This document shows positions 36,339 through 47,901 of a stretch of 64,000 nt of DNA, piece after piece. Origin of the DNA: Rotaria sp. Silwood1 (taxonomy: Eukaryota > Rotifera > Eurotatoria > Philodinida > Philodinidae); NCBI GenBank assembly GCA_905250075.1, contig CAJNOP010000009.1:62001-126000 (forward strand), given 5' to 3'. The notes under the pieces were generated by a model that worked only from the letters and a program-made list of their open reading frames with translations, was not told where the DNA came from and searched no databases. Position 1 is the first letter of the stretch. Each line of letters opens with the position of its first letter. The translations under genes and the position numbers were made by a program.

Positions 36339-39300
36339 ATAATGTTTGTTGATTTTTAGAATGATTGATGGTACCATCCCATTAAAGAGTGTGAGTTATA
36401 TTTGTACCATATGTCCTACAAAGAAAACAAAGCTATTAGTGCTATCTCTGCAGTATTAAAATGGCATTTCTCTTCATTCTCTTTTCAATTCTGCAGAAAT
36501 GCAATAATGAATTAGTTCAATGTATTATAACAAGACGTTTTTGGATATACAGTCTATGATCGAATATCAACAACGTCTGTCATGATCGATGATAGTCTCT
36601 GTCTAACGTCTAGTAAGCTTTGAGAGAGGCGGTCGAAATTTTTATCCCTATATTTTAGAACTTATTTCACATCATCTTTCAAAAAAGTATTGAAATATTT
36701 CAAAATCATTAAATATTGAAAATGATAATAAATTCATCAACGAAAATATTTATGGTAGAATACATTATCAGAACATCCTCTCAATGAATTATTATTAACA
36801 CTATATCGACACAACATACCTGGCTTCAACAACCTATTCAAATATGCCTCTCACTTGAAAGAAACGATAACTGGCATTTACTTGTTGCAATCTGCTAACG
36901 GTGAACAAATAATACTAACCTCTATTCAAATATTTTGTACGATTCACAGCAAAGATTTACAGTTGATTATATAATCGAGATACATCCGATGAAGAAACAA
37001 TTCATAACAAGCGACTATTAAGATATTTTGTCCAAACCTAAGCAAAGATTTGAAGTTGATTATATGACCGGTGTTGAGACTAGAAATGTTGTGGTAAGTG
37101 AAGATAATGTACGTTTGTTCAGTACATGATGGAGAAGACGTTTTGTACTTGTATTCTCTACTGAAGGCGTTTGTACAATGTAAATTGTTGCAGCATCACC
37201 GAAGAGGCGATCAAACATATTATTGCATATGTTTGGGTCATTGCTGCTTGATAGTTTTCAGCGTTTGGTAATAAAGTGGTAGATGAATACAAACAAATAA
37301 CAGAATGGTATGATTGTATAGTTGTGCTTCAGTTTTATAGGCATGTGGATTACCCAGCAAGCACAAATTTACAAAAAAAATATTTTCTTCTCATGCGTGA
37401 CGAGAGGAATAGATTCATTTTTTGTACAAAAAGTATGGTTTTTTTTCTCGTAGTTAATGGCGTATATCATCACCGAAGGAGAGTAAATTGGAACATAAAT
37501 TTTCATAATGATGTCTTTCTATCCATATAAAATCTGGAGACTTATATGCATTCAAATAGTCGTTTTCTCCTTTTTTTTCTTTTCTCGTATGCCTGTCAAT
37601 GATAAAAAAAGAAGCGTTTAATCAACAATTAAGCAGTGATCACATTATTTAGCATTGATGCATTCTTGGTCGTGTCCAAATAAAAAAGGACGTTCTTATT
37701 TATTGTCTCTAAGAGAAGAACGAGAAAGAGTAAGGCATAATAAGGTGGCGACTCAACGAAAATTTGATTCATATTGATCACAAAAAAAGTAACACGGCTT
37801 GTCCACGTAACGTGACCGTGCATTGATCAAGTTTTAAAAAATTTATTTTCGAGTTGAATATGTCTAAATATATTATTACGTAGAGTTTTCAACGTTAATG
37901 ACGAATTCGACATTTATTTTCTTTTTAATTAGGTTTCGGTATCGAGAACCGGGTTATAAACTTTTCAAAAACCGTACTTTAAATCTTCTAGCCGGAGTTT
38001 TTTTTCAAAAAATGCTATACAACATACTGTCCGATGCAGAATTCAGTTCTCTACAAAAGGATTTAACTTATTTTTCACTTTCATCGCTAAGAACGAATAC
38101 GAGGGTGATTCAGCTACTTCGAGATAGAAGCTCTGGAGAGAAAATGCAAAACAAATCATAGTTATAACTTGATATTTCATTAGTTTTATTGTGTAAATTG
38201 ATTGTAGAACAATAGTTTTAAAAATTTCTTAGCGTTGAATTCAATCGAACTCACAGATCTCGAAAAAGAATTCTTCAATTCAATACAATTCAATACGTTG
38301 ATTAAGATTTTTTTTTCAGATTTCATTCTAATCAACTAGATTCATGAACTAAATTGAATTGAGTGGCCCAATTCTGAACTAGATAGAATAAAACAAACTG
38401 TCTTAGATTCTCAAAAACAGCTACCTTGTCTTTTACATTTTCGTCATGCAGAGACTAAACGAACTGCATTTCTTTTATAAAACACAATTAATGGTTCTGT
38501 TTTTTTTTATATTAATATGTGTTCAACTTTGAAATAATATCAACTGAAGTTAAGACAATCTACATCTTGTACATAGCTAACGTGTGAATTAAAGTAGATC
38601 GATTCTCTATTTTTTCATTATTATAATGTTACAACTCACATAGAATTAAGAACTTTGCATGAAGAAAAACTGTATTTCTGTTCTTGAACAATTATTCATA
38701 TGATAAAAATTAAATTATTGTTTATCAGTCGAAAAAAGCAATTACTTTTACTAATAATGATTTATATTTTGAAACTGCAACACCCACAATCAAGTGCATA
38801 GCCATTGAAAGTCTGATGATTATTGGAATTTGTTCATCTCTAATACTAAATTAAATAAAAATGAACAAACTGTAACCTTTACTGATGTGACATGACAAAA
38901 TTTGATTAGTATCCATGAAGAAAAAACTCGATGTCTCTAATGCAAAGAATATAGTTAACCATCGTTAATAACTCTGTTTGTTGTTTCTTGATGATAACTG
39001 CTCGCAACAATATGTTGTACAATAATTGAAATAAAAAAAAACAAATATAAATTATATGCGAGATAAAATTTAGTTGTAATTGTCTTAAATGAAAAAAAGA
39101 CGTTTCAGAGGCAACAAAATAGACGAATTTAGTTAGTATTCATTTTCATGAATCTCATCTTGAAAGCTAGGAAGTGATTTAGTATAAGTGTTATAGGAAG
39201 TTTACATTATCCTGTCAGAATCTTAAGATGGTTAAATCATGAAAATATAGCTCAAATAGTCTGAATATGAGAAACAATAGAAACCATCAGATAACAATTT

Positions 39301-40011
39301 TTTGCAAACTAATTGTCACAATTTGTACACTCGTAGATAAAGAGACATTATGCAATAAAATAAAAGAACATACGAATCAGAACAGTGCATTTGATTCGAA
39401 CTTATAGTGCTTTCGCTCTTTTTGCTTATTCATGGTTGAAGAATTTCTTACCAAGGAAAGGAAAAGCCGATTACAATCAAAACAATTCTAATAAGCAAAA
39501 ATTCAGGTTTTTTTCGCTTGATTCAACTGAGTTTCTAATTAATAGAATATTCTGTTCTAAAATAAATAAAACTATTAAACATATGTTTTAAGACGCAGAA
39601 AACAAAAGAGAAAAAGGCGGATATATTTAAATGTATCTATAAGACATTTTATTAATCGTTCTTGACACTATCTAACAGAATATAAAACATAGTATGTTTA
39701 TTTGGTTATGACGATCATTACTAAGCATATTCTTGCTTCCAAATATGAAATATGTAATTGTCGCTTCATTATCGAAAAAGAAATTATTTGAAGGTGAGTA
39801 AGAAATTAAACTATTCAGGTAGTTGCTTCTAACTAAAAACGAAGATTAATAAATATTAGTTAATAGTAAACTGAAGTTTAAGATGTACAATAGTAATAGA
39901 AATAGATTTTGAAATAATATTCAATCATAACATTTTTATTTCAATAGTAAAAAGAAAAAAAAACAAATTAACAAACTTAGTAAATATAAAAGAAAAACAA
40001 CACTTAAAGAT
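36339..40011. other. Gene-free region with decayed tandem repeats
   Basis: Between about 36830 and 37080 a degenerate unit of roughly 93 bp repeats: CTATTCAAATATTTTG at 36922 and CTATTAAGATATTTTG at 37015, each followed by AGCAAAGATTT and AGTTGATTATAT. The rest shows only short frames. The right end includes the ARID1 3' UTR. Confidence 0.4.
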
Positions 40012-43000
40012 TTATAACTTCATCATATATAATATATCTGCAAATGATTTTAATATTTTTTGTTCGAAATAAATCGATGATGACATATTAAGAAGTTTAT
40101 GTTCAAATAATTTTAAATAATTATTTTCTTTAATCGAAGCAAATAATAATAATAGTTGAATACATGAATCAATCATCATATCAATTGAATGATTAATTGG
40201 AGAATTTATTGGTATTGTTAATGATAATGTTGTATTACAACATGATGTTAATGTTGTTATTAAATATTGTTGTTGATTATATTCATATAATTCAAGATAA
40301 TTAAATATTAATTCAATACAAATTATATGGGAACAAAAAAATTCAACTAACTGTCGATTACGTTTACATAATGAACATATAATTATTAAACAATATTCAC
40401 GATCAATATCATCTTGATTTATTGTATTCATAAGAGAAAGAAGAGTATGACATAATAATTTAAGTTTTTTTATACTTAAATCAAGTATTATAAAATCAAC
40501 ATTAAATTCATTTGTACATAATTTAGCTAAGATTTGTAATGATATTTGACGTGGTGTGATATAAATTTTTTCTTTTTTTTTATTATTTGTAGTTGAGTTA
40601 ATTGAAATTTTATCTTCCATTATCATAGAAATAAATGGTTCATTAGCAAATGATAATGAACATAATATCCAATGAATAAGAGTATTTATAAATCGATACC
40701 GTGTTATTGAATAACAATGACGAAATTCAATAAATATTGAAAAATTTGAAAGGGTGATAAATGTATTATCAAGAAGATACATTAAATGTTGTTGATTACA
40801 ATCATTTATACAAGAAAGTGGATCATCAATTTTTATATCTTTAGAAACTTGAGTAAATTTTTGAAAAAAGTCATTCAGTAGATTAACATTATCAACCTAA
40901 ACAAAATCTTTTATTATCATTATGATCTTAAAAGAACGTTATGTTAGTTACACATATTGACAGGAAAAAAAAGACTGAACGACAAAAGAAAAATTCTGCC
41001 AGAAAGACTAGTAAGTGTTCAGCGATGTCTGCTTTACTAGGAGATAGCTATTGAACGACTGTTCATCGAACACACGGAAGTGACGAACCAATTCTCTTAG
41101 TCAAGACAACTACATACATATTTTAGCGAAGAGTATTCATATATTGGTAAGAGTATTTCTTTGTTTTTGATCGTTTCTAACTTTCTAAGACGTACAATCG
41201 ATTGAGCTGAAATTTTCACCAATGATACTTGACTCTTGATTTTGACTTCGAACCTTTACTTATTTCTCTCATAAAAAAAGTGAGATTTTTAGAATATCTC
41301 CAAATTACCTATGACATACTCTATGAAAACTAGGATTTTTCAGCAAAAAAGCTGCAAAATTTTACTTCAAATGTTTTTCATCGATTGCATGTCTTCTTAT
41401 TTTTAGTGCTCCACTTGTAGTAAAAATTTCAATTTGATTGTTTCTACCATCTTTCACAGATAGAAACAATCAAATAAAGAGGATAGGTACAGTCAAACCC
41501 ATATAATTGGCAATTGGTGAACAAAAGGTAAATGGTTTGTAGCTATGTAAAAACAAGGTAGTATGAGTGTAGAGAATAAAGCATATTAAAGTTTCAGTGC
41601 GGAAGCTTCATCATATCTGATCGAGTTTATCAATACTATCTATTGACGAATTCTTAAACACTTCCTATCAATGATATTAGTCTAGCTTAGTTTTGTCGTT
41701 AACCAATAGTCTAAATATTTGAATGCAGAAATCTATACAATTGCAAGACTGCCGCATAGAAGAAATTGATTGTTCTTACAAATCTTAATGAGCTCACTTT
41801 TTTTAATAGACTGAAATATATATTAATTTTTGCTTGATCTATTCAAATTTCAAAGATAATTAGACGCAGATTTGATCTTGCAATCCATGACTTAGTTTTG
41901 TATCAACACTCGAAACGAACTAATGATTAAACTACTCGAACTTATTCATGACCTATTGAGCTCATATTCTAGGCAAATGGAGAGAACTTCTAGATTAGAA
42001 TAATGTCAAAAGAATTCGAGGGTAAAATAATATTTGTTTACCTGAGACAATTTATTTTAGACAAAATTGTGGTTTTCTGGCACTTATTCACTAAATAAAC
42101 CTGTGAGAATACTAAAAGAATTTTCCGGAAACCTTTCATTTTCTAAATAAATGTTAGCAAAAAAAAAAATAATCCGTAATAGAAGACAATCTTTCAAGAA
42201 GCGATGCTCATTAAAGTTATGATTTTATTATTCAAGAAATTTTACTTTTGACCTTGACTTTTTTCTAATGATACGACCTTTTTGAAATATTTAATATTTA
42301 AACACCGATACAATTTTCGAAACGGTCAGAATAATTGAACATTTTTCAATGTTGAATTTTTTTAAGAAAGAAACAATTGTTGTGACCAAGAACTTGAGAG
42401 GATATTCTTAGAATCATGCGATCTATTTATAGACAAAGTTTATGATCAAAAATACTTCATATAGTTCTCACTACAGATTAAACAAAAACATAAGCTAAAT
42501 ACTAATGAATCATTTCGATTGATTCTTTTGTAAGTCTTTTTGATTTATTTCGTTCTACAGGCTTGTCTACTGTTCATACATAGAAAGATATGAAAAACTT
42601 TAGCTATTCTCAGTATACCTGAGCAGTAGAATCAATTGACGACTCCAATTGTGTATCATCAATATTAATTATATCAGAACAATTTGGACATGTATGAAAA
42701 TATTGTTGATGTAAATATGATTCATAACTAAATATTTTGTGCAAATCTTGATGATGACAACTTAATATTCGTTCGAAAATATCTAATAAACGACGATCAT
42801 TTGCTAAATATTCATTTTCTTCAATAAATGATAAATTTCGTATTATTGTTGTAAGACATGAACATCGTATCATAATAGAATGATAACGATCAGTATGTTG
42901 TTTATTATGATCATCATCGATTAGTACATCTTGTGATGATTGTTGAATAGAATAAAAACTCGATAGATATTGATGATTGTTATCTTGAATAAAATCATTG

Positions 43001-46000
43001 ATTGAAGATATGATTTCTTTTGTTGATTTATCATTTGTATAGAATTTCGATCGATTTTGTTGTCGAGTATGACTATGTAAATTAGATAATTGATTTCTTT
43101 CATTTTGATTGATGAATTGTAATGAATCAAATGAAAGTAAAGAATTTTGATTACCATTATTATAATAACTAATAAATCTTGGTTTATTAGTTTTTGTCAT
43201 TAATCGTTTAAGAACATATCGATGTGTACCAAAAAATAATGATTCTAAATGTTGTTGATTTGAAATTGGTCCTATTGCACCATCATTTATTCGTAACTTT
43301 AATTGAAGAAACCATTTTGTATAACAATCATTTGTAGGCGATGGTTGTAAGAATGATTGACCAAATAATTCATAAAGGCAAGCTAAATAGAAAATATCTA
43401 AATTAAATTTCTTCACTTTGTATTTCTTACTTTAGACCATTATAGTTTTTTTTTTCTCGATAATAAATATATAGTGAGAAAGTATAGACTTCATTGCACT
43501 GCATAATATAATAATCATAAATAGTAAATAGAAATCCAACAAAAATAAAATACATCAGAAAAAAAATAATATTTTTTTTTTCACTAGAGTGTACCTTTCA
43601 TCTGGATTAGAAGATATAAAATACTTGTTTATTTTGTTGTCTCGAGCGCCACGGAAGGACATCAGAGGGGTGATTCTGCCCTCTTCTAATGTGAGAGAAT
43701 TTTCGTTCTTTACTCAGCGAAACTGAATGAATTTCTTCGTTTTTTTTTTGCCCTAGCGATCTCATAACAAAGGTCGACTCCTCTGTAATCTTGGTGACCT
43801 CGGAATAGTCCTGCTTATTTCGATGAATGATTTGTCTTAATATACACCAGTTTCATAAATAATAGCGTATTTACAATATACACTGCAGATTTCCTCTCTT
43901 TATAATAAAGAAGCAAGTTTGTAAATCCAGTAATAGAAGCTTTCATATTACGGTTAGTTAAGCGAACTCGTCGAATTGGTCTCGGATCTAACTCGAGCTC
44001 AGGTCTAAAAACTTTGGACCTAAGGATTCTATTGCATAACGGCTTCCTTACATGAATACCAACTTAGATTATTCAATGATGATATTTTTGTAATATATGC
44101 GATATTTGTCCAGGGTTGGCATTGGCAAAGGAACAGACGATAAGAAAACAACGAAAATGAATACAGAATACAGAACAAATTTAATGTTTGTTAGAATCTC
44201 GATCGACGACGTAACGACATAAGCACCAATTTGAAGATGAATTTTTTTTTCAGATATGTACAAAACGAACGAAAAGATAAAAATCCTATTTACTCTTCCT
44301 ACAGATTATAGTGAAAAGAAAAACAAATTTTTTCGGATGCATTTTTTGTTGTTTGATGTCTATTTGTTATTTATGATTAATATGTTATGCAATATAGTAA
44401 AGTCTGTACTTTCTTGTTGTATACCAATTATTGAAAAAAACCTAGCTATAATAGTCTTAAGTAAGAAATACAAAGGAAAGATCTTCAGTTGAAATGCATC
44501 ATAATATAACAACAAGCAAAGAGACTTACCAATATATTGTTCCATAATAGCATTAAATAATCCTGGTAAAGTTTTTAAATTAAAATATGAAGCTGTATGT
44601 TGATCACTAAGCCAAACAAGTAGTGTATCTAAATATTTATTACTATCAGCTAAACAATCAGCACGTAATATATAAGCAAAATGTTGAATATTATTGATTG
44701 GCATTTGTTGTGGTGTAAGACGATATGACAATGAAAAATTTTCATGCCGAGAAGAATATTTTGTAAAATCATGAATATCTATTGATGATGTTAATGATTT
44801 TTTTATATTATCATGTTCATGTTGCATAGAAAGCATTTGAAGTTGTTGTTTATTAGTCTAATTAAAAAGCAACCATACACATAAATATTATTGTCAGATA
44901 AAAATTATCGCAAGAGAAATGATTTGCTTCGTTAATTTTGATCAGAAATTAAACTAATTGTATGCAATAGGAAATCAATTTCCGGATTTTTCTTATGCTC
45001 TAACACGAATTTGTTCTGGTTTGTTTGAGCCCGAGAAAAAAATGTGGTTAGGACAATTGTTTCAAGATTGAAATGTGAAGCATGATGTAGCTGTTGTTGC
45101 TAATCATTAGAAAATAGCTTTATTCTATGTATTTTAGCACACATTTCTTCGCCATTCTTTTAGTGAAGTCTACGGGAAATGCAATAAGTAGTTCACAAAT
45201 TGTAATGAGACATTATTGATAGACGATCACAGATCGTCTATCAATAATGCCTATCAAGACCTGCTGAGGAAGAAGTCAGAGCTTCTAACCCTATATTTCA
45301 ACATTTCTTTAATATTGTTTTTCATAACTGATCTATTTTTGTCAGACTAATCGGAAGTAAAATAAATGCATGAAATAACAGTTTGAGATCGGGTCTTTCA
45401 CAAAAAATGCAATTTTTTTTATTTAATACATTGTGCTTTTCCAAAATTGTTTGAGAATATCCATCATATTGTATTCGACAAGAAATCTTTTGTTTTTTTT
45501 TCTCTGTTAATGTTCTTCTGATTGTGCACATCCGAAATCTCGAAGGAGATTCATTGTAGTCGATTGCTTTTCTTTTGTTTGAACGAGACTGTGACGATTC
45601 TGTGCCTGTCTTTTGAATAGCTTTTTTACTATGATATAAAAAAAAGAACTTCTATAAATAGAAGATCATTTTTCGAGAGCTTTCCAAGATATTGAACTTG
45701 TTATCTTTTTCCTCTGCATAAAAGGTAAGAACGATTATTTCATCCTAGTTCGATTAATATCTCTCAAGAACAGTACGGTACAGAGCTGAAAATTTATACA
45801 CACCTCCTCTACTATAATCTGAAAACTTCATAAGGTTTGCATGTATTTGACTCAATACCGATTTTTAAAGGAAAGTAGTCTTAGTGTGAGTATCATAGAT
45901 CAGTTTTAGCGACCTTCCAATCGATTCAATGAAATTTTCATTGACAAGCAAAAAAGTGATTAAGACATATTTTCTATTATTAGATAACGAGACATTACAC

Positions 46001-47901
46001 AAAAATCTCATAGTTCATTTAAATTATGTCTCGAATTGATTTCATAGTATGAAAATTTAAAAACAAACTAGATCAAATTTAGGCAGATTTGATCTATTTT
46101 TTCAATTAACCTTAACAATTGCACGTGTCGTTGTTGTTGATGCATTATTTCCACGCTTTCTCTTTTTTACCTAAAATTGTATAATATAAAAAAAAAGAAT
46201 GTATTTGTTCTATTTCAACACAAACTGTATGAGGCATTTCAGATAACTCAATAACTGAACGTGGATCAAGACCAGCTCGATCATATTGACATTCATAAGC
46301 TAATAAGCCTAATCGAACATAATTTCGTTTGACACTATATGCAGCAGAACCTTTAAAACAAAACAAAACAAAAAAATAATTCTATCATAATATCTAATTC
46401 TTCTCTACCTGAATCACCAAAACCTAATATATTTGATATTTCTTTCCAACCACGATTTGTTGTTATTTCTAAATATCCTTGTTTTTCTTGAACCAGGTGA
46501 TGTAATTTATATAAATCAAGTATCTGATTTGTAATTGTTGGATATGATTGACAAAATATACCTTGTTCGTGCCATATTGTTTGTAAACGTTGACAGAATA
46601 ATCGACGATCCTAGCAAAAATTCTTTTGATTATTACATATTAATACTAGCGGCGCAAAGCAAGAAACCGTAGGCGTAAGCGAATAGTGCCCTACAGTTTT
46701 GATAAAAATTCATGCAATAAAGTATCAATGATGGAGATTATTACGTTTTTCTTTCTTCTAATAGTAGAGCTGCGTCCGATCTAGCGCATCTTTGACTACA
46801 CCACTAATGCCCATTTCAAACAAAACATAGATGGATGAGTATTTTTTTTTGAATAATTTTTGATAGAAACAACATATAGCATTGTAGTTTTCACCGTTGA
46901 AAAGAGGAGACGAGGTTGCATAGACTCATATATTATAAGTTCTATTAAGATAGTTTTTGAAGCTTTTTAATTAAATTTATTTTTTAACAAGTATCAGAGA
47001 AAAAAGTTCTTTTTAGCATAAATGTATTTTATTTCATAGCAATTGCTTGAAAAATCGACCCAAAATTTTGATTAGAATACCTATGACTTCTGAATAATTA
47101 GACCCAAATATTTGAGTTTTGGATAGTTTTGTAGAGCTTCCATCGGTGGTTTGGATGCACAGCTCATTATTGGAAATCCACTATAATCACTGCATATGGT
47201 ACATGGATTTCCAGAAAGGTCGGCCAAAAACCTTGAAAAACCATATTGAAAAAAGACCCAATATACAGTTCGATACATCTTCATCTCTTCTTTCTAAAAG
47301 TGAAAACCGCATCTCTCTATCTTGTTTTTATGACAAGTCATTAAAAACATTCGCATCGACTTTTTTTTTTTGAATGAGCATTAGTATGAATACAAAATTC
47401 ACTTACAGGTTCAGTACCAAATTTTAATAAGCGATCAAATATTTCAAGTATTAATTGATGATTAATTTTATCTCGTTCGATCGATGTTGTCATGATTGAC
47501 TGTTGTTATGTATCAAAATGACGTTCATTGAATATTGAAACATTAGGAAAAAATATTTCATAACTATTTGAAGAATTTGTATTAATTATTGAAATGGATT
47601 TTTCCCATGTATTATTTATATTATTGAATAAGTCTGATCTAGTATTCTTATTATCAATGGATATTTGTTGATCTCTAAATTGAAAAAGAAAATTCTATAG
47701 TACATTTTATAGATGCTTAAATACTAACTTTTTGTCTGAAATATTTACACGATTTAAAGATATTTACTAGTGTAAATATGATTTTTGGCTGAACATGACG
47801 TGAATCATTGAGAGAAAAACAGATTAGATACTTACTAAAAAACGCGCTTGGTTTGATGAATCAAATCGAATGTTTCTATGATTGAATATAATAATTTTCA
47901 T
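40012..47901 (-). CDS. ARID1: ARID1/BAF250 (Osa) SWI/SNF subunit, compact form
   Basis: DNA-binding subunit of BAF-type SWI/SNF chromatin remodellers. Exons: 47901-47836, 47735-47729, 47672-47542, 47499-47407, 46610-46409, 46350-46226, 46170-46111, 44857-44530, 43382-42619, 40896-40012; 2661 nt, 886 aa. The ARID domain (about 80-200) reads FCQRLQTIWHEQG, SYPTITNQILDLYKLHHLV, then GWKEISNILGFG and SAAYSVKRNYVRLGLLAYEC. A KKRKR nuclear signal follows. The BAF250 C-terminal domain spans the last three exons (WLSDQHTASYFNLKTLPGL, CLTTIIRNLSFIEENEYLAN, HWILCSLSFANEPF). The usual very long low-complexity N-terminus is almost absent. The first three exons are inferred; a safer start is the ATG at 47493. 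Four introns are 0.8-1.7 kb. Confidence 0.88.
41432..41475. repeat. Perfect 15-bp inverted repeat with 14-nt loop
   Basis: ATTTGATTGTTTCTA at 41432-41446 pairs perfectly with 41461-41475. It lies within the last ARID1 intron (40897-42618). Confidence 0.85.
45211..45249. repeat. Perfect 18-bp hairpin with 3-nt loop in an ARID1 intron
   Basis: CATTATTGATAGACGATC at 45211-45228 is followed by ACA and its exact reverse complement at 45232-45249. It lies inside the 1253-nt ARID1 intron (44858-46110). Function unknown. Confidence 0.9.
45597..45875. repeat. Dispersed repeat, copy 1 (in ARID1 intron)
   Basis: Diverged match to 48320-48730, for example GAGAGCTTTCCAAGATATTGAACTTG against GAGAGTTTTCCAAGATACTC, and AGAGCTGAAAATTTATAC against AGAGCTGAAAATTTCAGC. 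Boundaries are approximate. No family assigned. Confidence 0.5.
47729..47735 (-). other. 7-nt micro-exon near the start of ARID1
   Basis: ACAAAAA lies between TTTCAG and GTTAGT. Exon 1 ends in phase 0 and exon 3 can continue the long open frame only if one extra base is carried in; this exon provides exactly that (0 to 1). Skipping it leads quickly to a stop in every acceptor choice tried. It depends on exon 1 being real. Confidence 0.5.
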
